NCBI RefSeq assembly: GCF_000337355.1
Contig: NZ_AOJH01000027.1
Span: 57,344-114,168, forward strand
Direction: 5' to 3'
DNA: 56,825 nt
From: Halorubrum kocurii JCM 14978
GTDB lineage: Archaea; Halobacteriota; Halobacteria; Halobacteriales; Haloferacaceae
Below, piece by piece: positions 14,908 to 22,535 of this stretch (the first letter of the stretch is position 1; each line of letters begins with the position of its first letter). The notes below the pieces were generated by a model. That model did not search any database and had not been told where the DNA came from. It worked only from the letters and a program-made list of their open reading frames with translations. The position numbers and the translations under genes were made by a program.

Positions 14908-16431
14908 TTAGGGGTCCGGCGTCGTTCTCCGCTGGCCGCCGAGGGCGTCGGGGTAGTCCTCCTCGAGGGCCGTCGCGACGTGTTCGCCGCTGATGAGACA
15001 CATCGGCATCCCGATCCCCGGTCCCGTGAACGAGCCGACGTAGTACAGCCCGTCGAGACCCGCGCGGTGGCCGGGGCGGAGCGGGCCCGTCTGGAAGAGG
15101 GTGTGCGCGAGCCCCAGCGCCGTGCCGTGGGGGTCGCCGTAGCGCTCGGCGAAGTCGCTGACGCAGGCGGTCGTCTCCGAGACGATCCGCCCCCGGAGGT
15201 CGACTCCGGCGTGGTCGGCGAGGTCGCGCAACACCTTCTCCCGGTAGCGCTCGCGTACTTCGGGCCCGTCGTCGAGCCCGGGCGCGATGGGCACCAGCGC
15301 GACGACGGCGTGGTGGCCGTCCGGCGCGACCGCGTCGTCGGTCTTGGAGGTGACGGAGAGGTAGTACGCGGGGTCGTCCGGCCAGCGCGGCTCCTCGAAG
15401 ATGGCCTCGAAGTGGTCGGACCAGTCGGTCGGCAGGACGAGCGAGTGGTGCGCGAGGGGGTCCACGTCGCCCTCGACGCCGAGGTACAGCATGTACGCGG
15501 ACGGGGCGTACGTCCGATCGCTCCAGTAGCTCGGGTCGTGGTCGCGGTCGCTCGGGTCGAGGAGCTCCCGCTCGACGTACGCCGGGTTCGCGTTGCTGAC
15601 CACGAGGTCCGTCCGCCGCGTCCCCTCGTCGGTCGCGAGCTCGAACGCCCCGGCCCGGCCGTCGATCGACTCCACTTCGACGCCGGTCTCGATCGTGACC
15701 CCCCGCTCGCGGGCGAGTTCGGTCAGCCCGTCGACGACTCCGGCGATGCCGCCTTCGGGGTAGAAGACGTTGTTGTTCAGGTCGACGTGGCTCATGATGC
15801 TGTACAGCGCCGGCGTGTTGTACGGCGACCCGCCGAGGAACACGAGCGTGTACTCCAACAGCTGTTTGAGCTTCGGGTGGTCGACGTACCGCCCCACGTA
15901 GTCGTCCATGTTCCCGAACAGGCGGTAGCGCGGGGCCAGCGGCAGCAGGTCGGTGTCGACGTAGTCGCGCAGTCGGTCGCGCCCCTCGTACACCACGCGG
16001 TCCATCGCCAGCTCGTAGTTGCGCTCGGCGCGGTCGAGGTACTCCGCGAGGGCGTCGCCGGCGCCCACCTCGTACGACTCGAACACCTCGTGGACGTTCT
16101 CCCGATTCGGCGCGATCGTCGCGCGGTCGCCGTCTTTCCAGAACACCCGGTACTGCGGGTCGAGCCGCTCCAGCTCGAAGTAGTCCTCCGGCTCTCGGTC
16201 GAAGTGCCCGAAGAAGCGCTCGAACACGTCGGGCATCAGGTACCACGACGGGCCGGAGTCGAACCGGAACCCGTCTCGTTCGATGACGCCCGCGTGCCCC
16301 CCGACCCGGTCGTGGCGTTCGAGCAGCTCCACCTCCCCCCCGGCGTCGGCGAGGTACGCGGCCGCCGCGAGGCCGCCGAACCCCCCGCCGACGACGGTGA
16401 TAGTCTGGTCGCCGCGTCGCTGGTCCGCCAT
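14908..16431 (-). CDS. crtI: CrtI-type phytoene desaturase
   Basis: FAD-dependent carotenoid desaturase of 507 residues. The dinucleotide motif is VVGGGFGGLAAAAYLADAG (GxGxxG at 15-20), then VGGHAGVIERDGFRFDSGPS. The C-terminal CrtI signature is YYVGSFTGPGIGMPMCLISG with a second FAD contact. PEGGIAGVVDGLTELARERG is also diagnostic. It probably turns phytoene into lycopene; a role as 3,4-desaturase (CrtD) in bacterioruberin synthesis cannot be excluded. The ATG at 16431 is chosen over a TTG at 16464. It is divergent from the Brp/Blh gene, with 103 nt between. Confidence 0.88.
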   Translation of the reverse strand: MADQRRGDQTITVVGGGFGGLAAAAYLADAGGEVELLERHDRVGGHAGVIERDGFRFDSGPSWYLMPDVFERFFGHFDREPEDYFELERLDPQYRVFWKDGDRATIAPNRENVHEVFESYEVGAGDALAEYLDRAERNYELAMDRVVYEGRDRLRDYVDTDLLPLAPRYRLFGNMDDYVGRYVDHPKLKQLLEYTLVFLGGSPYNTPALYSIMSHVDLNNNVFYPEGGIAGVVDGLTELARERGVTIETGVEVESIDGRAGAFELATDEGTRRTDLVVSNANPAYVERELLDPSDRDHDPSYWSDRTYAPSAYMLYLGVEGDVDPLAHHSLVLPTDWSDHFEAIFEEPRWPDDPAYYLSVTSKTDDAVAPDGHHAVVALVPIAPGLDDGPEVRERYREKVLRDLADHAGVDLRGRIVSETTACVSDFAERYGDPHGTALGLAHTLFQTGPLRPGHRAGLDGLYYVGSFTGPGIGMPMCLISGEHVATALEEDYPDALGGQRRTTPDP

Positions 16432-16534
16432 GTCCGATCGGTATGGTCTCCCGAACCTTGTCAAGCGGTACCGTTCCCGGTGTGTGGGATCGCCCCCGGG
16501 TCGGTTTTTTCATGGGGTCCGTACGTCCCGTGAG

Positions 16535-17599
16535 ATGTCTCTGACCGTTCGGAAGCGCGTGTGGCGGTCGGTCGGCGGGGCGAGCGTCCACCCCTCGATC
16601 GGGCTCTCGCGGGCGGCGCTCGCGGTGCTCATCGTCGGGTTCGGCGCGCTCGCGCTCGCCGAGTTCACCGTCCCGATCGAGGCACAGATGATCGTCTATC
16701 TCGTGGGGATGATCGCGTTGAACCTCCCTCACGGTGGGTACGAGCACTTCGAGAACCTCCGGCGGCGACGCCCGTCGTTCCGGTGGCGCTACGTCGCCGC
16801 CTACGTGGCCGCGATCGCCGGCTTCGTCGGGCTGTTCCTGCTCGCGCCGGTCGTCGGGCTCGGACTCGCGCTCGTCGTCGCGATGGCGAAGGGCGGGATC
16901 GGCGGGGTCCGCGTCCTCGACGCGACCGTCGGGAGCGAGCACCTCCGGACGCGGCCGCAGCGGGCGCTCGCCGCCGCCGTCCGCGGCGGGGCCGTCATGC
17001 TGGTCCCGATGGCGTTCCACACCGACACGTTCTACGCGTTCAGCACGCTCATGGTCGGGCTCGTGGACGGCGGGGCGCTCGGCGGCGCCGGGGGCCGAAT
17101 CGATGCGGTCCGAACGGCGATCATCGTCGGCTACGGCGCCGCGCTCGTCGCGCACATCGCGCTGGGGTACGTCCGCGGCGGCGGGCGGTCGTGGCTCGTC
17201 GACGCCGCCGAGAGCGTCCTCCTCGCCGCGTACTTCGCGGTCGTCCCGGTGCTCGTGGCCGTCGGGCTCTACTTCCCCTTCTGGTACTCCGCCAGACAGG
17301 TCGCTCGGACGGCGACGGTCGACGCCGAGCCCGCCGGCGACGACGAGTGGGACCTCGTGGGCGGCGACTCCGTGTCCGAGGCCGCGCTGCGGGCGTGGGG
17401 ATTGATGGCGGTCGGCGCGCTCGCCACGTTCGTCGTCGTCGCCGCGCTCTACTGGGCGTTCCCGAACCCGTTCGCGGGGTCGGGGCTGCTCCCCGGCGCG
17501 GTGGCGTTCTGGAGCGTCTCGATCAGCATCATCGCGCTCCCGCACGTCGTTATCGGCGACCTACTGGACCGTGACCGGGGGATCTGGTACGTCCCGTGA
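16535..17599 (+). CDS. blh: Brp/Blh-family beta-carotene 15,15'-dioxygenase
   Basis: Integral membrane enzyme of 354 residues with about eight to ten helices. The two histidine motifs of the Brp/Blh family are present: NLPHGGYEHFENL near residue 65 and LPHVVIGDLLDR at the C-terminus; FHTDTFYAF also carries a conserved His. It cleaves beta-carotene to retinal, the chromophore of bacteriorhodopsin, halorhodopsin and sensory rhodopsins. No opsin gene lies in the window. The ATG at 16535 follows a TTTTTTC word at 16504-16511 at leaderless spacing. The frame is open further upstream, but only across the promoter. Confidence 0.85.
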   Translation: MSLTVRKRVWRSVGGASVHPSIGLSRAALAVLIVGFGALALAEFTVPIEAQMIVYLVGMIALNLPHGGYEHFENLRRRRPSFRWRYVAAYVAAIAGFVGLFLLAPVVGLGLALVVAMAKGGIGGVRVLDATVGSEHLRTRPQRALAAAVRGGAVMLVPMAFHTDTFYAFSTLMVGLVDGGALGGAGGRIDAVRTAIIVGYGAALVAHIALGYVRGGGRSWLVDAAESVLLAAYFAVVPVLVAVGLYFPFWYSARQVARTATVDAEPAGDDEWDLVGGDSVSEAALRAWGLMAVGALATFVVVAALYWAFPNPFAGSGLLPGAVAFWSVSISIIALPHVVIGDLLDRDRGIWYVP

Positions 17600-17630
17600 C
17601 GTGGCGGCGAGGCTCGTCGGTTCGACTCGT

Positions 17631-17665
17631 CGATACGGAAGAAGGCTCTTCGATACGGAAGAAGG
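17631..17665. repeat. 15-bp direct repeat between convergent genes
   Basis: CGATACGGAAGAAGG occurs at 17631-17645 and 17651-17665, a 20-bp period. It lies in the 91-bp gap between the convergent Brp/Blh and AMMECR1 genes. Confidence 0.6.
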
Positions 17666-17690
17666 GTCGTCGACCGGCGAGTCCGGCCCG

Positions 17691-18293
17691 CTACAGCTCT
17701 TCGACCGCGCCGCCGTCGGCGCGCTCTCGGAACACCTGTCCCTCGATGAGCGTCACCATCGTCTCCTCGTCCTCCCACGCGTTCGGCGCGAGCTTTGCCT
17801 TCCGGCAGGCGCGCGAGAGGAACTCGGCGCCGGACCAGCCGTTCTCGACGGGGACCGTCGGGTAGAGCCAACCGTGCGAGTTGCCGCCGTCGACGGCGAC
17901 GCCGTGGGTGCCGACCTCGAGGTCGGCGAGGGGGTCGTTGGTGAGCACCGTGTTCGAGACGACAAACACGGAGACGGTGATGTTGTCGAGCTCCTTGGGC
18001 TCGACCTCGGAGCCGCAGGAGTCGCCGGAGGCGGCCTTGATGGCGGCCTCGACGATGGCGTGACCGAGCTGGTCGGACGTCTCCCAGGCGCCCGCGCAGC
18101 CGCGGAGTCGCCCTCGCCCTCTCGTGGATTCAAGCCGGACGAACGCCCCGGTACGGGCGTAGAACGCCTCACGCATGCTTCCCGGTTGTTCACGTTGTCC
18201 GTGTCGAACAAACGACTCGACCGCCTCCCGCGCGAGTTCGACCGCTCGTGCACCGTCGTCGTACGACAGCTGAACGGTCTGAGCCTCGGACAT
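17691..18293 (-). CDS. AMMECR1-family protein
   Basis: Soluble protein of 200 residues with the AMMECR1 domain. The invariant LRGCxG motif appears as LRGCAG near residue 63; AIKAASGDSCGSEVEP, ELDNITVSVFVVSN and FLSRACRKAKLAPNAWED follow. Length and order fit the archaeal TIGR00296 proteins. The biochemical role is unknown throughout the family; the exposed Cys in RGCAG suggests catalysis. The gene is divergent from the RNase P RNA gene, with about 160 bp between. Confidence 0.9.
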   Translation of the reverse strand: MSEAQTVQLSYDDGARAVELAREAVESFVRHGQREQPGSMREAFYARTGAFVRLESTRGRGRLRGCAGAWETSDQLGHAIVEAAIKAASGDSCGSEVEPKELDNITVSVFVVSNTVLTNDPLADLEVGTHGVAVDGGNSHGWLYPTVPVENGWSGAEFLSRACRKAKLAPNAWEDEETMVTLIEGQVFRERADGGAVEEL

Positions 18294-18420
18294 GATAGTC
18301 CCTTACGTTGCTGACGACTTGAACGCTTCCCTTGCGAACCCGGGCCGCTCGGCCCCGCTCGACGGGGTGATCTGGGGGGTGATCGGATCCTTAGGCCGAC
18401 CGTACCCTCGGCGACCGAAC

Positions 18421-18429
18421 CCCTTATTC
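18421..18429 (+). promoter_or_regulatory. TATA element of the RNase P RNA gene
   Basis: CCCTTATTC lies about 27 nt before the inferred 5' end of the RNA. This supports transcription starting near 18450. Confidence 0.5.
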
Positions 18430-18452
18430 GCGGGCGTCGGCTAGACGCGAAT

Positions 18453-18767
18453 GGACAGAGGGAGCCCGACTCCCGTGCCTCTGGCATGAGGAAAGTCCCC
18501 CCACCGGCCGGACAGGCGACCGGGCACACGCCCGGAGTCGGAGACGGCTGGCTCTGGAACAGCAACGACACCCCCCGCCCCGATCGATGATCCGAGCGAA
18601 CCGACCCGCAAGGGAAGGGAGTTAACCCGGTGAGAGCCGACGGACGGGAACGGATGGAACGGCGAATCCTCGCCGGTGCAAGTCCGCGCCACAAGGTAGT
18701 CCGGCCACGGCGCGGACGCTCAGCCGAATGTCGGGACGAACCGAAGGGGGCTTACTCCCCTCAGTCC
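18453..18767 (+). ncRNA. rnpB: RNase P RNA
   Basis: The catalytic RNA that trims tRNA 5' leaders. The universal CR-I motif GAGGAAAGTCC is at about 18487-18497. The CR-V and 3' side are seen in AGCCGAATGTCGGGACGAAC and GAAGGGGGCTTACTC. The CR-II/III region shows GCAAGGGAAGGG and GGTGAGAGCC; GGTGCAAGTCCGCGCCACAAGG matches the L15 to P15 specificity region. Helix P1 pairs GGACAGAGGGAG at 18453 with CTCCCCTCAGTCC at 18755-18767, which sets the ends to within a few nt. The protein partner Rpp29 is encoded at 42261. Confidence 0.92.
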
Positions 18768-18842
18768 GCCGCTACTCGTTAGCGAGCGGTGTTTCGATCG
18801 GGTATTCATACGTGATTAACCGTGGAACGGCGGTGCAGGCCT

Positions 18843-18966
18843 CCAAAGCCCCAGCCGCTCGGTACTACGCGAACAGTTGCCCGACGGCGAAGACCACCAA
18901 AGCCCCAGCCGCTCGGTACTACGCGAACAGTTGCCCGACGGCGAAGACCACCAAAGCCCCAGCCGC
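18843..18966 (-). repeat. 54-bp tandem repeat array of element B
   Basis: Units begin at 18843, 18897 and 18951 (two full, one partial) with an exact 54-bp period, opposite in orientation to the array at 8306. On the minus strand each unit reads GCGGCTGGGGCTTTGG, a variable middle, then ACTGTTCGCGTAGTACCGA. Against element A the ends are almost identical while about 9-10 positions in the middle differ. Copies within B are identical to each other, which suggests local homogenisation. Confidence 0.85.
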
Positions 18967-19204
18967 GAGGACTCGATGGGCTCGCTGCGGTCCTCGTCGC
19001 TCACTTCGTTCGCTCCTGTGGTCCTTGCGTCGCCCGTCTTCGTCCTCGCGGCTGCCCCTTTGAGTCCCGCCCGCACCGCACAGCCTCATGCCTCCCCAAC
19101 CTCGTCGCTGGCGCCGCCGGCGCCAGCGACTCCCTCGCGCGTGCTCCTCGCACCCTTCGGGTGCTCGGAGGCACGCGCCACCGCCTCGTTCACCGGTCCA
19201 TAAC
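18967..19204 (-). repeat. Composite repeat element B: structured module
   Basis: Minus-strand copy of the module at 8066-8305. In its own direction it has GCGGTGGCGCG (19172-19182), hairpin 1 (outer stem 19137-19144 with 19171-19178, inner GCACCC-TTC-GGGTGC at 19150-19164), hairpin 2 (perfect 12-bp stem, 3-nt loop, 19104-19130), then the G-rich block at 19035-19103 with GGGACTCAAAGGGGCAG, then a variable tract and the 54-bp array. A TATA-like GTTATGG at about 19199-19205 lies just ahead of it. The stretch from 18768 to 19274 holds no gene. Confidence 0.6.
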
Positions 19205-19274
19205 GTGAGTCACGTAGAGTAGAGGCCGATCGCAGCGTCACCTTCTGTGGTCTGTTTCCTCCGCCGTCGTCCGC

Positions 19275-20210
19275 CTATAGCCCGAGGAGCGCCGCGCCCG
19301 CCTGTCCCGCGCCCTCCATCTCGGGGCCGTACGTGATGACGATATAGCCGATCGTCAGGAGGAGGCTGTTGTACAGCCCGTGCATCACGGCGACGACGGC
19401 GAGGTTCTCCGTGTACTCGTACACCGCGCCGAAGATCAGGCTCGGGACGAACAGAAGGCTGATCGTCGTCAGCATCGCACTCACGCCGCCGGTCAGCGAG
19501 ACGACGTGAGCGGGCGCGAACACGGAGGCGGCGAGGAGGATGGCCGGAACCGCGGAGAGCGTTTCCCGCGCGCGGCTCTGGATGACGCCGCGGAACAGGA
19601 GCTCCTCGCACGGCCCCACGACGAGCAGCATGGCGACGATCATGACCGGAATGATCGACGGGTTCTCCAAGGTCGTCTGAGCGCCCTGGTTCTGGGCGGG
19701 CTCCGGTCCGACCAGTAATACGACCGAGCTAACGACGAGCACCGTGACGATCACGAGTATCGGGCCGATCAGGGCGATCACGGACTCGACGATGCTCGGC
19801 CGCCGGATCCCGAGGTACGCCGCGATCTCCTCGCGGTTCAGCCCTCGCCATCGGAGGTAGCCGAGGCTGACCCCGACGAACGCGACGACCTGCCCGACGA
19901 CGAACGGCAGGACGAACGAGCCGAGAAGCGACGGTTGCCGCCCGGTGACCGTCGCGGCGACGAAGACGACGCCCCCGACGATCGTGGTGACGGCGAGGAG
20001 GCCGAGGATGCCCGCGATTCCCAGTCCGAAGGCGACGCCGACCGTTCGGAGCGCGGAGCCTCCGTACTTCTCGTCGGACGGGCCTACGGCGTCGACCGCC
20101 GTGCGGGCGTCGCCGGGTTCACCCCCGTCGCTGGCCGCGGGGTCTGCCGGGTCGTCACGCTCTTGACCGCTGTCGCCAGACTCGGCGTCGAACTCGGAGG
20201 GATCGCTCAT
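19275..20210 (-). CDS. CPBP-family intramembrane CAAX protease
   Basis: Membrane protein of 311 residues. A disordered acidic N-terminal tail of about 55 residues precedes about eight helices. The abortive-infection/CPBP motifs are in place: motif 1 CEELLFRGVIQSRARE (EExxxR), motif 2 FAPAHVVSL (His) and motif 3 VMHGLYNS (His, Asn). These form the glutamyl/metal active site of Rce1-type proteases. Substrates in archaea are unknown; roles in protein maturation or defence are inferred in bacteria. The ATG at 20210 is chosen. The gene is monocistronic. Confidence 0.88.
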   Translation of the reverse strand: MSDPSEFDAESGDSGQERDDPADPAASDGGEPGDARTAVDAVGPSDEKYGGSALRTVGVAFGLGIAGILGLLAVTTIVGGVVFVAATVTGRQPSLLGSFVLPFVVGQVVAFVGVSLGYLRWRGLNREEIAAYLGIRRPSIVESVIALIGPILVIVTVLVVSSVVLLVGPEPAQNQGAQTTLENPSIIPVMIVAMLLVVGPCEELLFRGVIQSRARETLSAVPAILLAASVFAPAHVVSLTGGVSAMLTTISLLFVPSLIFGAVYEYTENLAVVAVMHGLYNSLLLTIGYIVITYGPEMEGAGQAGAALLGL

Positions 20211-20314
20211 TACCCCCGGTACGAACCGACCGGTCAAAGGCCTGTCCGTCGCTCCCACGAGTGTCGGATTTCGATGGCCCGTCGACGACCTCGACACCGG
20301 GGCCCGGCTCCCCC

Positions 20315-20872
20315 TTACCGGTGGAGGAGCTCGTACCACAGCACGGCGGTCACGGCCCGGCCGTCCCGGAGCCCCTCGTCGACGACGGCCTCGAGCAGGT
20401 CGTCGTACGGGACCGTCTCGACCGCGATCGACTCGTTGTGGTCGAGATCCCGATCGGCGGTCGGCTCACAGCCGGTCGCGAGGAAGTGGTGGTGGACCGA
20501 GTCTGCGACCCCGTTCGTCGGCTCGACCGAGGTCAGGCGCTCGAAGTCGTCGGCCTCGTACCCGGTCTCCTCGGCGAGTTCGCGGGCGGCGGCGCGTTCG
20601 AGGTCGTCGGCGTCCTCCGGCTCCACCGACCCCGCGGGGATCCCGCGGTTGATCCGACCGACCGCCTGTCGCCACTCGTCGATGACGACGACGTCGCCGT
20701 CGGGCGTCAGGGGGAGCACCACGACCGCCGGCGCCTCGTCGACGTAGTGGTACCCGTCGGTGTCGCCGTTCGGGAAGCGCACCTCGTCGCGGCGCACGTC
20801 GAAGCCGGGACAGCGGTAGTCGATGTCGGTGTCGAGCGTCTCCCACGCGAGCTCGGCGGCGGAGTCGTCCAT
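20315..20872 (-). CDS. Nudix hydrolase, ADP-ribose pyrophosphatase-like
   Basis: This 185-residue protein has a Nudix box of the form Gx5Ex7REUxEExGU: GSVEPEDADDLERAAARELAEETGY reads through with AARELAEETGY as the catalytic helix. The RQAVGRINRGIPAGSVE lead-in is typical of ADP-ribose/nucleotide-sugar pyrophosphatases, which clear ADP-ribose in NAD turnover. The ATG at 20872 is taken; a GTG at 20896 would add eight residues. It lies 80 nt downstream of the polymerase IV gene and is probably transcribed with it. Confidence 0.85.
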   Translation of the reverse strand: MDDSAAELAWETLDTDIDYRCPGFDVRRDEVRFPNGDTDGYHYVDEAPAVVVLPLTPDGDVVVIDEWRQAVGRINRGIPAGSVEPEDADDLERAAARELAEETGYEADDFERLTSVEPTNGVADSVHHHFLATGCEPTADRDLDHNESIAVETVPYDDLLEAVVDEGLRDGRAVTAVLWYELLHR

Positions 20873-20951
20873 GGGTCGGGGTCGGTGCTCGGGCACCTAA
20901 ATCCCCTCACTCGGCGGCGGGTCGGCGCCGGACCCGGCACCGGACGGGCGT

Positions 20952-22364
20952 TCACGACCAGTCGCCGAGCGACGCCTGCCCGTCGCCGGTGCGCCGGTCG
21001 GTCTCCGTTTCGCCGTCCGCGTCGGCGCCGTCCGGCTCCCCGTCGACCCAGTCGGTTAGCTTTCCGCCGTCGCCGTCGGTGGCGGCCGAGCGCGGCTCGG
21101 TCCCGCGGTCGCGGCCGCCGGGCTCGTCCCCGGCGTCGCCGCTCCCGCCGCCAGCGTCGAACCCGCCGAGCGTCGCCTGGTCGCTCTCGGCGAAGTCGAG
21201 CTTCGAGACGCGCACTCCGAGCTTGCGGACCCGGTCGCCGTCGAACTCGTCGAGGAGGTCCAGCGCCACCGACTCCACGAGGTCGGGGTCGTCGACCGGG
21301 CCGGGGAGACTCCGGGCGCGGGTGTTCACCTCGTAAGGGGGCTCGACCGCCTTGATCCCGATAGTGCGGTACAGACACCCTCGCTCGCGGGCGCGGCGGG
21401 CCACGTCGGCGGCCAGCGCGCGCACCGTCTCCCGCTTCCGCTCCTCGTCGGCCGTCGCCGACAGCGACGACTCCCGCGAGAGGCTCTTGGGCAGCCCCGT
21501 GGGCGTGACCTCTCGGTCGTCCTCGCCGCGCGCCCGCCGGTACAGCTCCCGGCCGCGGTCGCCCAGCTCGTCGGCGAGCCGGTCGGGGTCGGCGGCGGCG
21601 AGGTCGCCCGCGGTCTCGATCCCCAGCTCCGCCAGCGTCCGCTCCGTCACCGGGCCGACGCCGTGGATGTCCGCGGTCGGTAGCGGCGCGAGGAAGGGCT
21701 CGACCTCGCCCGGCGGCACGACGACGAGCCCGTCCGGCTTGTCGGCGTCGCTGGCGACCTTCGCGGTCGACATGTTCGGCGCGACGCCGACGCTCGCGGG
21801 CACGCCGGCCTCGCGCTCGATGCGCTCCTTGACGTGCCGGGCGTACCCCTCCGCCAGCGTTCGGACCTCGGCGGGGCCGGCCGCGGCGCTCTCCCCGGCC
21901 GCGGCGTCCCACGCCGTGCGGTCGGTGACGTCGAGGTACGCCTCGTCGACGCTCACCTCGCGAAGCACGTCGGCGCAGTCGCGGAGGACGGCCTTCACGT
22001 CGCCCGCGACCTCTTTATAAAAGTCGAGGTCGACGGGGAGGTACCGACCCGCCTCGCCGGGGTCTGGCGCGTCCGGGTCGTCGGGGTCGGCGTTCGCCCG
22101 CCGGGGCAGCAGCTCCAGCGCCTCCGAGATCGGCATCGCGCTCTCGACGCCGAACGCGCGGGCCTCGTAGCTCGCGGTCGCGACCGCGCCGATCGTCTCG
22201 CCCGCCTCGTACCCCATCCCGACGACGAGGGGCTCACCGTCGAGCTCGGGCCGCCGCAGGCGCTCGCAGGAGGCGTAAAAGCAGTCCATGTCGACGTGGA
22301 ACACGACGCGGTCGCTCTCCGCGTCGTCGTCCGCGTCGGTCCCGGGGAGCGTTCCGCCCGCCAT
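20952..22364 (-). CDS. dinB: DNA polymerase IV (Y-family translesion polymerase)
   Basis: Error-prone polymerase that copies past lesions, 470 residues. The palm motifs are HVDMDCFYASCE (metal ligand Asp25) and SVDEAYLDVT; the helix-hairpin-helix is DIHGVGPVTERTLAELGI; the little finger follows (SLSRESSLSA). Two PCNA-interacting-like boxes are visible, QATLGGFD and the extreme C-terminus QASLGDWS. A disordered acidic region separates them. The protein is longer than the roughly 350 residues of crenarchaeal Dpo4 because of that linker and an insert near residue 95-110. The ATG at 22364 is the natural start. Confidence 0.93.
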   Translation of the reverse strand: MAGGTLPGTDADDDAESDRVVFHVDMDCFYASCERLRRPELDGEPLVVGMGYEAGETIGAVATASYEARAFGVESAMPISEALELLPRRANADPDDPDAPDPGEAGRYLPVDLDFYKEVAGDVKAVLRDCADVLREVSVDEAYLDVTDRTAWDAAAGESAAAGPAEVRTLAEGYARHVKERIEREAGVPASVGVAPNMSTAKVASDADKPDGLVVVPPGEVEPFLAPLPTADIHGVGPVTERTLAELGIETAGDLAAADPDRLADELGDRGRELYRRARGEDDREVTPTGLPKSLSRESSLSATADEERKRETVRALAADVARRARERGCLYRTIGIKAVEPPYEVNTRARSLPGPVDDPDLVESVALDLLDEFDGDRVRKLGVRVSKLDFAESDQATLGGFDAGGGSGDAGDEPGGRDRGTEPRSAATDGDGGKLTDWVDGEPDGADADGETETDRRTGDGQASLGDWS

Positions 22365-22507
22365 CGCCCGGGGCTCCGCGCCGCGCGGCCTTAAGAATCA
22401 GCCACGCGCGGCGGTAGTGGAAATCCGACGCGTCGGTGCCAAAACGTCGGCGACTGCGGCCGCCACCCCCGAGCGATACTCAGAACTGATACCCGAGCCG
22501 ACATTCG

Positions 22508-22513
22508 TTTATC
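22508..22513 (+). promoter_or_regulatory. TATA element of the LOV histidine kinase gene
   Basis: TTTATC in the context ATTCGTTTATCGGG is centred 26 nt upstream of the ATG at 22536, fitting a leaderless start. It faces away from the polymerase IV gene, and the 171-bp gap between them is shared. Confidence 0.55.
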
Positions 22514-22535
22514 GGGAGAGCCCGAAGAGCGCGCC

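Noticed and set aside
16432-16464. Upstream TTG start for the desaturase
   Set aside because: It would add 11 residues with no family counterpart and would intrude on the divergent promoter. ATG 16431 places the FAD motif at the usual distance.
14720-17545. Very long minus-strand frame of 941 codons
   Set aside because: It runs in a shifted frame over the desaturase and antisense to pncB and the Brp/Blh gene, and is Arg/Pro/Gly-rich low-complexity sequence, the usual artefact in very GC-rich DNA.
18453-18767. Protein-coding frames across the RNase P RNA (minus strand, 313 and 83 codons)
   Set aside because: The conserved RNase P motifs GAGGAAAGTCC and GAAGGGGGCTTACTC and the P1 helix explain the region; the frames lack any protein family features.
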